Origin: Euclidia mi
Lineage: Eukaryota > Arthropoda > Insecta > Lepidoptera > Erebidae
Assembly (NCBI GenBank): GCA_944739405.2
Contig: OX123182.2
Coordinates: forward strand, 69,629,183 to 69,693,182
Direction of reading: 5' to 3'
Length of the DNA stretch: 64,000 nt
Shown: positions 10,322 through 20,420 of the stretch, piece by piece
How positions within the stretch are numbered: the first letter of the stretch is position 1
Layout of the letters: each line of letters opens with the position of its first letter
Notes under the pieces: model-generated
Told to the model about the DNA's origin: nothing
The model's database searches: none
Seen by the model: only the letters and a program-made list of their open reading frames with translations
Translations under genes and position numbers: made by a program

Positions 10322-11254
10322 AAATATTAAGGAACTAAAAACTAAATTGAAAAACACAATGAGAAAAGAAATGAAAAAAGACAATTAGACAATTTTAATA
10401 ATGAAATGAAATTAATCTTAATAACCTTAGAAGTGTTGTTTTAAATGTTGTTTTCGTATTCTTTTTGCACTCACTTATTGTATCTTTCTTTTCATTCGAC
10501 AAAAGCTGTCCGAAAATTGTATGCCGTTCCTGGTTCGGCGGAAATAGCAGTTGCGGTTCTCGCGGTTCGTAATGCAGATTGCTATTCCAAAGAGGTTAAA
10601 CATTAATCTTAACTTACACCAGCTATTTGTCTACATTAATTTGATAATAGTGGAATAGAGGGAACAGCAATAGTCCACAGCTGTAATCTAATTTGAAACC
10701 TTTCTCGAATGCAGCCAGAATTTTCCCTACTACCGGCCCTTGGCGCCACTTCAATCTTTATATTCTCTGCTATTACGAAACACCTCTAAAAACATAAATA
10801 ACCTGAGTTTCGCTGTCAAACCAAATCCTTTTAAGAGGCATTATGTACATACAAGTTTGTTGTTACGCTTTGTTTCATGCAAATACGCTTTAAATTAATC
10901 AGAGTACATGAAAGTTTTCGTCGAGGCAATCGATGGATTGTGTTTGTTCAATATAAAAGAGTAAGCTTTTGCGTGCCTTGTTTGATAACATTGATTAAAT
11001 GCAAGCATGCTCCTTATTAATTCAAAAAATTTCTAAAGTCTGCACGGAAGAGCAGGGTAATAAAAAATGAAGCAAATTGGCTGAATATTTTGTTTATTAT
11101 TCGATTAGTAATACTTTCTTTTAAACGTTCAGATTCTGCACAAATGGCAAATAGTTTAGTAGCATCATATATTTGCAGAAGCATTTTCTTCAAACTCCAC
11201 TAGCTAATTAGCCAGTTTTTGTCATTTCGCCGTTTCTTCTTAATAGTGATTGGC
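10322..11254. other. Intergenic DNA, no gene seen
   Basis: AT-rich, no open frame above background and no repeat that I recognise. Confidence 0.5.
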
Positions 11255-11301
11255 ATCGATTTAGTTAGAAACTTTTAAACACTCGCGTTTTATTTTTAAG
11301 A

Positions 11302-11488
11302 ATATATAATATAGACGGGAATTAACGCGAACATGCAAATTAGGTATTTACATACCTTATTTTGCTTGACGTTTCGAGACGGTTGCACGTCCCGTGGTCG
11401 CAAGCTGACTGGTGTGGCGATGTCACGTCTCCGAGTGCGAGGTAGAAGATTCTATTTCTACCCCCGGGTCGTTGATATTCGAAGTACC
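11302..11488 (-). repeat. Left inverted arm of Penelope-like element
   Basis: Reverse complement of 11851-12037 with no mismatch found by eye over 187 bp. It includes the reverse complement of the last codons of the endonuclease frame. Confidence 0.92.
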
Positions 11489-11490
11489 GT

Positions 11491-11916
11491 AAGTGCGGAA
11501 GCTCTTACATAGGGCAAACGAAGCGGACTATTGCTGAACGTATAAAGGAGCACATCGCAGCTGTAAAGAACCGTCAAATGAACAAATCGGCGATTGCGGA
11601 ACATTTACTTCAATCGGGCACCAATCACTGGATTGAATTTCATCGTCCCCAAGTCCTCTCCACGGAACGCCACTTTTACCCAAGAGTTGTGCGTGAAGCG
11701 ATTGAAATCAGAAAACATAAAAATTTCAATCGGGAAGAGGGCTTCAAATTGTCATCGGCGTGGAATCCTGTGATTCGGCTAACAACACCCCACTTTAACG
11801 CGCAGTCGGCGAATGTTCAATATACAGATACGGTTAGTGTGTTTTGCGCCGGTACTTCGAATATCAACGACCCGGGGGTAGAAATAGAATCTTCTACCTC
11901 GCACTCGGAGACGTGA
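11491..11916 (+). pseudogene. GIY-YIG endonuclease fragment of Penelope-like element
   Basis: The frame runs KCGSSYIGQTKRTIAERIKE near 11491-11550 and then through an EH..AV.....NKSAIAEHLLQSG segment to HKNFNREEGFKLSSAWNPVI. This is the C-terminal GIY-YIG endonuclease of Penelope elements: the YIGQT core, the conserved arginine in TIAERI, the AEH motif and the final W-P motif are visible. The enzyme would nick target DNA. The frame begins abruptly at the junction with the left arm, so the reverse transcriptase and linker are absent. It ends TGA at 11914-11916 inside the right arm. Confidence 0.85.
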
Positions 11917-12037
11917 CATCGCCACACCAGTCAGCTTGCGACCACGGGACGTGCAACCGTCTCGAAACGTCAAGCAAAATAAGGTATGTAAATACCTAAT
12001 TTGCATGTTCGCGTTAATTCCCGTCTATATTATATAT
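11851..12037 (+). repeat. Right inverted arm of Penelope-like element
   Basis: 187 bp, starting GGTACTTCGAATATCAACGA. It contains the end of the endonuclease frame and the element 3' end. Confidence 0.92.
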
Positions 12038-12049
12038 CGATTTAGTTAG

Positions 12050-13052
12050 CTCGCAGTTAGTATTTAAGTCAGGATTGCTAGCATAACTAAAAATAAATGT
12101 GATTTTCCTGATCTGAGATAAGGATACAGTATCAAAATTCAATCAGTCTTGGTAAAAACCAAACTTCTAGCTACGTTCGTAAAGCCCTAATGCTTTTTGC
12201 GATCTGAGAGTAGGTGATATGTTACTCGTATTCGCAACCTATTAGCAGCCGGAGTTTCTTCACGCACGAGCACACGCGTACGCTGTTGGGAGAATAGCAG
12301 ACAACTACTAAAGGTCAATAACAACAACTGAGGTATCTATTAAATTGTCTTTAGAAATATGTTTATGCTACAGAACATTGCCTCTAAAGTTTTGATGGAA
12401 ATATTTAACTTTTATTTATAGAAATAAGTTCAGTTCAGAACAAGTTATATTTATAAAAACGGGGTTAATATTATTATTTATTGGAATAATAGTACCCAAC
12501 AGTGAGATGGTTATATATGTATTTTTATAACCGTGTCACTGCTGCGCACAAGTATGTGTTACTTTATATATGCAGTGATCGTATCGCATCTTCTCATAAC
12601 GAGAAGTCATTGCAGTGGACCATAATTCTATGCACTGACTTAATTCGGGTCGCCAGACTTCAAATATTCTTAGACAATTATCGTTAAAATACACCCTATT
12701 ACATAGATATATATATTATAAATAAAAAATACTGTATAGATATATATATTATAAATATAACTTTCCGGCTCGCCTGCGCAAACTTACTTACTTATAGCTT
12801 TCCGTTTACAATTTTTGTAAAACCGTAGAAATACTACTTTAAGTACGTAGTAATAAAATTGAGATCAATTCGTTCAAATGACGACGCAAGCTCTAATAAA
12901 CTATGGAATAAGCAATACCCTGCAGTAAATTCTCAGCGGATATATATATCAGAACTATCTTCCCGTGAAGCTAACTGCAGTTCAGCTATAAAACCAATGC
13001 AGTATATTTATAGGTCGTCTTGTTGCAGTCCCTTACTAATGTTACGTTAGAT
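12050..13052. other. Intergenic DNA, no gene seen
   Basis: AT-rich, with a small direct repeat of ATAGATATATATATTATAAAT near 12705-12755. No coding signal. Confidence 0.5.
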
Positions 13053-13415
13053 TGAATATATCGGTGGTTTAATGGTAATTAAGCTACTCTGTACTAGATG
13101 GCGTTGCTGTATCGAGTATCGACTGTTCGCGATTATTTCAACAGTTTTGTGGAAGCATCTAGAATGCGCTAGTGATGTTATCCGGCCAGTATAAATAGAG
13201 CGCGAGCGATCGGACCGGATATAGTTACAATTGAATATCGGAGCGATAATCATCAAGCGAAGGAAGTAAGTCGGAAGTGTTTAGTGGTGTGAATAGTGAG
13301 TTTTATTAGTGTTGAAAAATTAAGTGTGTGTATCTAGTGTTATTGTGTTAGTGAATAAAGTGCAGTTTTTCTGGCATAGTGTATATAATTTATCACCGAA
13401 CCCCAGCTCGTAACA
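13053..13415 (+). repeat. 5' LTR of Gypsy element
   Basis: Begins TGAATATATCGGTGG and ends CTCGTAACA. It contains a TATA box (TATAAATA, 13190-13197) and AATAAA at 13354-13359, as expected for an LTR promoter and polyadenylation signal. Confidence 0.88.
13190..13197 (+). promoter_or_regulatory. TATA box in Gypsy 5' LTR
   Basis: TATAAATA within the LTR, conserved in the 3' LTR near 16390. A likely U3 promoter element for full-length element RNA. Confidence 0.6.
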
Positions 13416-13418
13416 AAT

Positions 13419-13432
13419 TGGTGTCAGAAGAA
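13419..13432 (+). promoter_or_regulatory. Primer-binding site of Gypsy element
   Basis: TGGTGTCAGAAG starts three bases after the LTR end (TAACA), the expected place for tRNA priming. The tRNA species was not identified. Confidence 0.7.
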
Positions 13433-13443
13433 AGGGATAAATT

Positions 13444-15003
13444 ATGCCGGTTATGCCGAAAGAAGAAACTGAAGGAGTGCGCACCAGGAACCAGCGCCAG
13501 CAAGACCTGGACCAGAGACGCTTCGGAGACGTTCCTACTCCATCGTCTGGTGGACCAGGCGACTCCGCGACTGCAGTGGAGCCTGCAAGCGTAACACACT
13601 CCGTGACGGAGCCCGACATCGCGGCTCTGATGGCGTTCATGCAGGAGCAGGCCCGCCGTCAGGAGGAGCAGGCACGCCGTCAGGAGGAGCAGGCTCGCCG
13701 TCAAGAGGAGCACGCGCGCCGCCTGGAGGAACAGCTTCAGCGCGACAAGGAGGAGCAGGCTCGCCGTCAGGAGGAGCAGGCTCGCCATCAAGAGGAGCAC
13801 GCGCGCCACCTGGAGGAACAGCTTCAGCGCGACAAGGAGGAGCACGCACGCCGCCTAGAAGAGCAGGTGGTGCTTATGAAGGACCTCAGCGCCGCTGTAG
13901 GGAAGGACCTGAAGGCGGTCAAGGAGGAACTTCAGCAGCACGAGGCCCGTATCAGCGACGTAGAGATGCTCATACACGACAAGCTTGAAACTCGCGTCGC
14001 CTTTATAGAGAAGCGTGTACATGATCACCTCGAGACCCGTATTGCCGAAGTGGAGAAGAAATTGTGTAGGCTCGGGTCCTACGACGTTACACCTGCAGCT
14101 GTGGCGCCCTCGCCTTGTTGGTTTAAGGTTCCACCATTTGATGGCTCATCATCGTGGTCTGCATACAAGGTCCAGTTTGAGGCCGTTATGCGAACGAATG
14201 GGTGGAACAAAGAACAGGCCTTCACCGCCCTAACCTTAGGCCTTCGTGACTGATCACGAAGGCCTAAGGTTAGGGCGGTGAAGGCCTGAGCCTTGACGGT
14301 GTTGGAGGCGCTTGGGCAAGACGTCACCTACGAGAAGCTTCTGGAGGCGCTGGAGGCGAGGTACGGTGACGCGCACCTCGAACATGTGTATCGTGCTCAG
14401 CTGAAGGACAGGACACGTCGCACCGGAGAAACTCTGCAGCAGTGGGCTCTAGAGGTGGAAAGGCTGGTCAGGAAGACATACCAGTCGTCGCCTGCGCTCA
14501 TTGACGGGAACCTCGTACAAGCGTTTACGGATGGGATCCGGGACCTGGAAGTTAGAGCAGCGGTAAGACTTGGGCACTTCAAGTCCCTGAAGGCAGCCTT
14601 AGCCTACGCTCTGGAGGTGGAAGCAGCGCGTCACAAGGATCGAACTTACCGTATCAGGGAAGTTGTTTCTTTACCACGGTGCTACAACTGCGGGGAAAGA
14701 GGCCATATCCGCTTGAGCTGCCCAAAGCGTAGGCGGCACGTTGGTACCCTGTCTCCACCAAAGGGGTCACCTGACGTACCTGTCTGGCGGCAAGAGCAAC
14801 GTAGCGTAGATGCTCTGAACTTAGGCTTAACCCGACCAACGCAAACACTGTGCAAGACAGGAAGCGAAGCTGGCAGTGCAAGTGAGAATGTTGGAGACGA
14901 ATCTGAGCGACGGATGGAAAGAAGCTTTGCAGAGTGCTCAGCAAGAAGACAAGGACGTACAGCCGATTCTCTCCTAGGCCCAAATGGAGTGATATCGCAG
15001 TGA
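13444..15003 (+). pseudogene. gag: Gag of Gypsy element, broken by a hairpin
   Basis: The frame starts with PVMPKEETEGVRTRNQRQQD. Residues about 60-145 are a charged coiled coil built of EEQARRQ-type heptads. At the DNA level a unit of 87 bp is repeated (compare 13741 and 13828). The capsid-like part begins near WFKVPPFDGSSSWSAYKVQF (about 14120). The frame is stopped at TGA 14251-14253 by a perfect hairpin and again at TGA 14287-14289, then resumes in the same phase with LEALGQDVTYEKLLEALEAR. A CCHC knuckle (CYNCGERGHIRLSC) lies near 14685. After about 14800 the sequence loses Gag character and runs toward the deletion junction. Confidence 0.85.
14215..14288. repeat. Perfect 35-bp hairpin inside gag
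   Basis: The arms 14215-14249 and 14254-14288 are exact reverse complements, separated by the 4-base loop CTGA. The left arm is normal gag coding sequence; the right arm is its inverted copy. The gag frame is in the same phase on both sides, so the inserted piece is a multiple of three bases. Confidence 0.97.
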
Positions 15004-16232
15004 TGAGCCCCATCACCAAGAGTTATTGGGCACAGTGGGAAAGCTTGGTTGTCCAGGATGGAGTTCTGTGCCGCAAATGGGAAAACGCTCGCGGTAACCA
15101 GTGCCATTTGCAAATGGTAGTGCCCAAAACTAAGGTGGCGGAAGTCTTGCAGCTCTATCACAATGGTGCTTCGGGAGGTCACATGGGAGTTAAGAAGACC
15201 CGTAATAAGATCCGGGAGCGGTTTTATTGGCTCCACTGTCGGGATGACGTCGAGGATTGGTGCCGCAAATGCACAAGTTGTGCGGCTGTGAAGGGGCCAC
15301 ATACTCGTAGCAGAGGTGCATTAAAGGTGTACAATGTGGGAGCCCCATGGGAGCGCATAGCGTTGGATGTCGCTGGGCCGTTTCCTGAGAGCCAGGACGG
15401 AAACAAATACTTCTAGGTTGTGATGGATTACTTCACGAAGTGGCCTGAAGTGTTTGCAATCCCAAATCAAGAAGCTACCACAGTGGCCGATAAGCTGGTG
15501 CATGAAGTCTTCTGTCGGTTCGGGGTGCCCTTGGAAATCCACAGCGATCAAGGCCGGAACTTTGAATCTGAGGTGTTCAAGGAGACTTGTCGCGTGATGG
15601 GTGCACATAAAACCAGGACCACGGCTTATCACCCGCAATCAGATGGTATGGTTGAACGATTTAACCAATCACTGGAAAGGTACCTGGCGAAGGTCGTGGA
15701 GAGCAAACAAAGAGATTGGGACAAGCACATCCAACCATTTCTTCTGTCATATCGTAGTGCAGTCCACGAAACTTCAGGAGTAACACCAGCTTTTGCCAAT
15801 TTCGGTAGAGAACTACGTTTAGCAGCTGACTTAATCACCGGTATTCCACCAGAATCTCCACGCAATGTGGATTACGCGACCGAGCTACGCAACAGGATGA
15901 ACGACGTATACGAGCACATTAGGGAATCTGGAGAACAGATGTCTGAGAAAATGAAGACTCGCTACGACCGGAAGGCAAACAACAAAGGCTTCGATGAGGG
16001 ATCATTGGTGTGGCTTCATAACCCAGTACGAAGCAAAGGAAAATCGCCTAAGTTACAAGCCAGATAGGACGGGCCATATCGCATAATTACCAGGATGAAC
16101 GACGTCACCTATCGAATCCAGAAGGGGTCGCGAGGTGCATCGAAGATAGTTCATGTGGACCGGTTGGCTCGTTACCATGGGTCCAACGATGTTCGAGACG
16201 AACACGGGCAGTGTTACGCCATCTATCGGTGA
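14934..16232 (+). pseudogene. pol: Integrase of Gypsy element, with stop codons
   Basis: One frame shows the H2C2 zinc-binding part (LYHNGASGGHMG ... CRKCTSCAAVKG, 15155-15295) and then the DDE core: aspartate in IALDVAGPFPE, aspartate in EIHSDQGRNFES and glutamate in GMVERFNQSLERY. A chromodomain-free C-terminal tail follows (SLVWLHNPVR, then YRIITRMNDVTYRIQKG and KIVHVDRLARYH) to TGA at 16230-16232. TAG codons at 15414-15416 and 16065-16067 lie inside continuous similarity and are nonsense mutations. The upstream pol domains are deleted. Catalytic residues are retained, so loss of function comes from truncation and stops. Confidence 0.88.
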
Positions 16233-16252
16233 ATGGGGGTACTAGAAGAGCT

Positions 16253-16655
16253 TGAATGTATCGGTGGTTTAAAGGTAATTCAGCTACTCTGTACTAGATG
16301 GCGTTGCTGTATCGAGTATCGACTGTTCGCGATTATTTCGACAGTTTTGTGGAAGCATCTAGAATGCGCTAGTGATGTTTTCCGGCCAATATAAATAGAG
16401 CTCGAGCGATCGGACCGGATTTAGTTACAATTGAATATCGGAGCGATAATCATCAAGCGAAGGAAGTAAGTCAGAAGTGTTTAGTGGTGTTTCTAGTGGT
16501 GTGAATAGTGAGTTTTATTAGTGTTGAAAAATTAAGTGTGTTTCATTAGTGTTGAAAAATTAAGTGTGTGTATCTAGTGTTATTGTGTTAGTGAATAAAG
16601 TGCAGTTTTTCTGGCATAGTGTATATAATTTATCACCGAACCCCAGCTCGTAACA
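16253..16655 (+). repeat. 3' LTR of Gypsy element
   Basis: Matches the 5' LTR with a few substitutions and two insertions that duplicate adjacent sequence: 12 bp (TTTCTAGTGGTG, near 16488) and 28 bp (ending TTGAAAAATTAAGTGTG, near 16540). They account for the 403 versus 363 bp lengths. A purine run (GAATGGGGGTACTAGAAGAG) precedes it, the likely polypurine tract. Confidence 0.88.
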
Positions 16656-17328
16656 CTAACATTATACACAATATAATATACGTTGTCATATATATACGTG
16701 TAAATGTAACGTAATAATGGATTATAATAATGTAAATGTAACGTAATAAATGGTTTGGTTTTGTAATTTTAAGGACGACACAATCTGAGTACATATGTCT
16801 GAAAAAACGACGCAAGAATGTCTTGCGTAGGGTCGACAAAACAAAATATTTCTTTTATATTACAGTTTTAAGGGTTCACGTGATAGTAAATTGTAAATTA
16901 TCCCTTCTAACCCAAAGCCAGCAATCAGCCGATACCGTAAGCATTCATTTGTACTACGCGGCAAAATTTCTTAATCATTCAGGACAACCATCTGGAAGCT
17001 TTGAATATATCATTAATAGCGATACTTGAGCATTTAAATAAAAAAAATCATTCCATTGAATAAACCGCTGCGAGTGCTTCGAATTAAATCATCGTGTACG
17101 CGATGATTAAATTTTTTACGTTTATTACATACAGAAGGCTCAAAAAAACAGTAACAGAAAAATATTGTGAATGTAAATTAATTAAATTTTCACGTTAACT
17201 TAGTTTATTGAATAAACTGGATACAAATGGAATAAAAACTACGCAAAAATGTTTGAAACATTTTTAGTCAGCAACGGAAAATATTGTAGGTTGATATTAG
17301 GGTTAAATGTCTATTGCGGAGCTTCGCT
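16656..17328. other. Intergenic DNA, no gene seen
   Basis: AT-rich. It contains a short direct duplication of GTAAATGTAACGTAATAA (about 16702 and 16730) and a small hairpin ACGCAAGA-ATG-TCTTGCGT near 16810. No coding signal. Confidence 0.5.
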
Positions 17329-17963
17329 AAGGATGTTTACCGACCCCCCGTGGGATCTCCACCTTGTCGTGGTGGGGGGCTCAGTAACCGTGGATTTGTC
17401 ACCAGCGGTGAAGCTAAGAGGGATCCCGGGAGGAGACGCTCCGCGTGGGCTTGGAGGGGCCTGCGCAGGATGCGTCCAACGGTGCGGGTGCGGGGGACAG
17501 TTCTGTCTGTCCCTCGCAGTCGGGTGTGGTCGCGGGAGGAGAGGCGTGTCGGTGTTGCGTTGCCGCGTGCCCTATCTCCCGCGACCAAATGAGGGCGCAC
17601 CATTGTTGCGTCGCGGTGGGGCCCAGAGGAAGAGGAAATGTGGTGTTGCGTTGCCGTCCTCCCTATCCTCTGCAGCCGCTGGGTGTTTTGGCGGCGGAGC
17701 CCAACACCTTCATCCGCCGCCAAGGGGGTTTCGTTCGGGGCCCGACCGTTGACCATCTGGCGGGCCAATACCCGTCGGGGGGTAGCGAGGAATGCTTCGG
17801 TGAAACCCTACCCTCCGACACATGGGTACATGAGGAGCACGGGTTGGTTTTTAGTCAGTAAGAGTCTGACAGTCCCCTTCGTCCTTCCCCCCCCCAGGGC
17901 GAAGGGACTCCATGAGGATTTTCCAACCCGTTACAAAAACAAAAAAAAAAGGATGTTTACCGA
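17329..17963 (+). mobile_element. LINE 3' end (5'-truncated) with 15-bp target duplication
   Basis: A GC-rich 605-bp block in AT-rich surroundings ends in an A-rich tail (near 17934-17950). It is flanked by the exact 15-mer AAGGATGTTTACCGA at 17329-17343 and 17949-17963. The 3' part (GTCAGTAAGAGTCTGACAGTCC, then a C-rich and GCGAAGGGACTCC segment before the A tail) resembles a 3' UTR that recurs widely in lepidopteran genomes. The clade is not determined. The open frames here are a by-product of GC richness. Confidence 0.8.
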
Positions 17964-18489
17964 GTCCAGTGCAGATTGCTCCAAGCATTCAAGACAACCT
18001 TACATGTATATTGGAACAGCTACCTAAACGCGGTTCTGTGTAAAGCAAATAGTACGACTTCGGAATACCAAACAATGTGCCTTCAATACTTACGTCACGC
18101 TATGTAAAATACATACCTACTGTTACTCAAATATTATCTTACTAGCTGAGCTTTGCAAAAGTGGAGGGAATACCCAATGATATTACAAGAAAAAGTTAGA
18201 TACGTTACCTACGGACTAATCAATCCGTAGAAATTGTACACTAACGCACACATCGATAACTCCATATTTTATTTTAATTTCAGTTGACAAGATGTGTCAG
18301 TTTCACTTCGACGCCGGCTTGCGACGTTACACACACATATGTCAGACTTGCCAACTGGCTTATGTTTAGCGTCCTGCTTTTGGAACGCCTATAACATATC
18401 TCCTTCTTTTTACTTTTGTAACATCATTGGGAATACCTGTACATAGCCTATGACCGTGACTCAATATTTTAACGGAATGTATGCACTAA
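17964..18489. other. Intergenic DNA, no gene seen
   Basis: AT-rich. Original genomic flank of the LINE insertion. No coding signal. Confidence 0.5.
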
Positions 18490-18600
18490 CTATTTAATAC
18501 GCACTTAACACTTAACTCCGAAAGGTCATTGGTGCGTGCCGTGGGTCGTGAGAAGGTCTTGGGTTCGAGACCTTCTCCACTCAGCTATCGCTGTTTTTGG
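18490..18600 (-). repeat. Diverged SINE fragment
   Basis: The segment TTAATACGCACTTAAC ... CTCCGAAAGGTCATTGGTGCG ... CAGCTATCGCTG follows the same order as the tRNA-derived SINE at 58447-58858 but is more diverged. It is incomplete. Confidence 0.5.
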
Positions 18601-19521
18601 CATTACTATAGCCTAAATTACTCAAAACATGAAATTTACGACAAATTCAGTACAACCGTTTTGAGGGTTAATCGGAACAAATAAACATAGAGACAAACAG
18701 ACAGAGAAAACATTTAAAAAAATGTTTATTTAATTTAACTGATACATCTTTTATTTAAAACAATTAACAATTGGAGGTATAGTTAGACTGAGACTAAAAA
18801 TAATTAAATAACACTAATTAATATATACAAGAAGTGATAATTAAAAAACTTAGAAATTAAAATTTAGAAGAATTAGAATTTAGAATTTAATTGTACTTAC
18901 AAATTCTAAAAAGCTGTAGGTAATTTTGATATTACAAAGAATTATTTTATCTCACATTGTAAAATGATTTATACGACTCACACTGTGTTTAGGGTTTACA
19001 TTAGTAGAATAAATTACATCGAGTAGTCAAATTATATCTTTCTTTTTCATGTTTATATTGATTAGAACGGCCGTTTGAAAATGACTTTTAATATTCAAAC
19101 AGCCGGCTATTAAATGGGAACTGCAGGAATTAGTAGATTTTTGAGATAAAACGACACTGACAATGTCTATTTTATAGGTGGTAATGGACCGGTAACAGAA
19201 AATCACATCTGGCCGTGACTCTAATAGTAATTTAAGAGAAGGTTCCGGCTTTCCTGAAGTGTCAGTATTCTCAAAGGGTTTAAACCGGTATCCGATACAG
19301 ATGTCAGTCGCTCTGTGGCATATTTTTACTAATATAATGTATAATCTGGTAAGACTATAACGTGGGTAATGCATGCATTGCCAGTCTAAAAGGAGAAAGT
19401 CTTGCATCCAATCGGAGTGACGCCATATCCTAGCGTTATGTTCAGAAGTAGGTACGTCTTTTCGTCCAAATCAAATTATAAACACCTTCTAACCTTACCT
19501 GGAAACAATGTTTCAAGCAGT
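18601..19521. other. Intergenic DNA; one unexplained ORF
   Basis: Mostly AT-rich. A 126-codon - strand frame spans 19027-19407 (starting MQDFLLLDWQCMHYPRYSLT). I recognise no domain in it, it has no supporting neighbours, and it may be chance or an old repeat. Confidence 0.4.
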
Positions 19522-19850
19522 TTAACCCTCGGTATGCCTGATGGCGAAAAGTAACGCGGTATGCCTCATGGGTCTGGCAGACCCAGTTTTGGATCACTAT
19601 TTTATATACATATTGGAGTAAATAAATAAAAATAATTGTTTTATAATGAAATTACATACTTATATTAGAATGAGAAATAAAAATCGTTTTACAAATCAAC
19701 TATCTTTATTATTTAAATTTTAAATGAAATTTTGTTCTTTTTTAACATAACATTAAACGTTGAGCTTTTTGTTGACAATTATTATAAATTAAAAGTAATG
19801 AGATCTCAATCAGACTTTGGGAAATGTAAGGCACCTTTATACTCTTAAAC

Positions 19851-20280
19851 CTAGTAATAAAATTTGCAGTCCTCATCACTTCCAACAATATTATCTCCAG
19901 TTTTAGATTTGTAGCATATTGCACATAGAAAAATTGCATGATCCAAACACAAGTGGCTCTTACATGTCTCACAGATGTATTGTGTTTTGCGATCTTTCTT
20001 TATTGGGCAAGCGGTACATCTGCGCTTTACACCAGGTGCTGACTCCATCATCTCTGCTGACACATAAGATGGACCATCCTGACCTCCAATATAGTTAGCA
20101 ATTCGTTAACGAATATCTACAGGAATACGAGTGTTTTTCTGTCTTGATTGTAAATGTGGGTCAATCAGAGCTAGACCCAACTCTTTGATAAAAAATTTCC
20201 GATAATTCTTGATATGTGGACAATTGAGCATTTGAATAATTTTTGCATTTATTCCTACAGTGTTCAGCAACCAGAAAAAT
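19851..20280 (-). pseudogene. piggyBac transposase, C-terminal part
   Basis: The - strand frame reads FWLLNTVGINAKIIQMLNCP and then RKFFIKELGLALIDPH, with a stop at 20108-20106 followed in frame by RIANYIGGQDG and the cysteine-rich end CTACPIKKDRKTQYICETC ... CLDH ... CAIC. The last part matches the zinc-coordinating cysteine-rich domain that binds piggyBac ends. It ends FYY-stop at 19851. Similarity stops abruptly near 20281, at the inversion junction. Confidence 0.75.
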
Positions 20281-20288
20281 TATGTTAG

Positions 20289-20420
20289 TGTGTAAACCAT
20301 CTACGATTCGATGACGTCAGTTCACGTGAAGAAAGATTAGCATTAGATAGACTAGCTCCATTCAGAAAACTATTAGATGATATCGTCACAAATTGTCAAC
20401 TGCATTATACGCCCTTTGAG
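20289..20420 (+). pseudogene. piggyBac transposase, N-terminal part of domain
   Basis: + strand frame NHLRFDDVSSREERLALDRL ... HYTPFE, typical of the region upstream of the catalytic core in piggyBac transposases (RFDD, then an LDRLAPFR-type helix). It runs into a 9-bp duplicated target CCCTTTGAG and resumes in phase after the nested element at 21489. Its orientation is opposite to the C-terminal part. Confidence 0.75.

Larger units (their letters stand above)
11255..12049 (+). mobile_element. 5'-truncated Penelope-like element with inverted arms
   Basis: The unit holds a + strand GIY-YIG endonuclease fragment between two inverted 187-bp arms (11302-11488 and 11851-12037) that I read as identical. 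The 14-mer ATCGATTTAGTTAG occurs at 11255-11268 and 12036-12049 and is probably the target duplication. A 33-bp segment (11269-11301) lies between the left copy and the left arm. Penelope-like elements are known for terminal repeats in inverted orientation, short one-sided extensions and 5' truncation, so this layout fits. The reverse transcriptase part is missing. Perfect arm identity implies recent formation or gene conversion. Confidence 0.85.
13053..16655 (+). mobile_element. Ty3/Gypsy LTR retrotransposon with internal deletion
   Basis: LTRs at 13053-13415 and 16253-16655 flank a gag with a CCHC zinc knuckle and a Gypsy-type integrase. Protease, reverse transcriptase and RNase H are missing: the frame passes from the post-knuckle part of gag to the integrase zinc-binding region within about 200 bp near 14800-15000. 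At 3.6 kb the copy is shorter than a full-length element. gag holds a 74-bp hairpin, and the integrase frame holds two in-frame TAG codons. No convincing target duplication was found. Confidence 0.88.

Noticed and set aside
13393..13849. Antisense leucine-rich and proline-rich frames opposite gag
   Set aside because: Shadows of the heptad repeat in Gypsy Gag on the other strand.
17249..18027. Overlapping long frames of 92-167 codons on both strands
   Set aside because: They sit in a GC-rich LINE 3' end where stop codons are rare. No domain is visible, and several frames overlap each other.
19027..19407. 126-codon - strand frame
   Set aside because: Nothing recognised, no promoter or splice context, AT-rich area. 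Kept only as a note.
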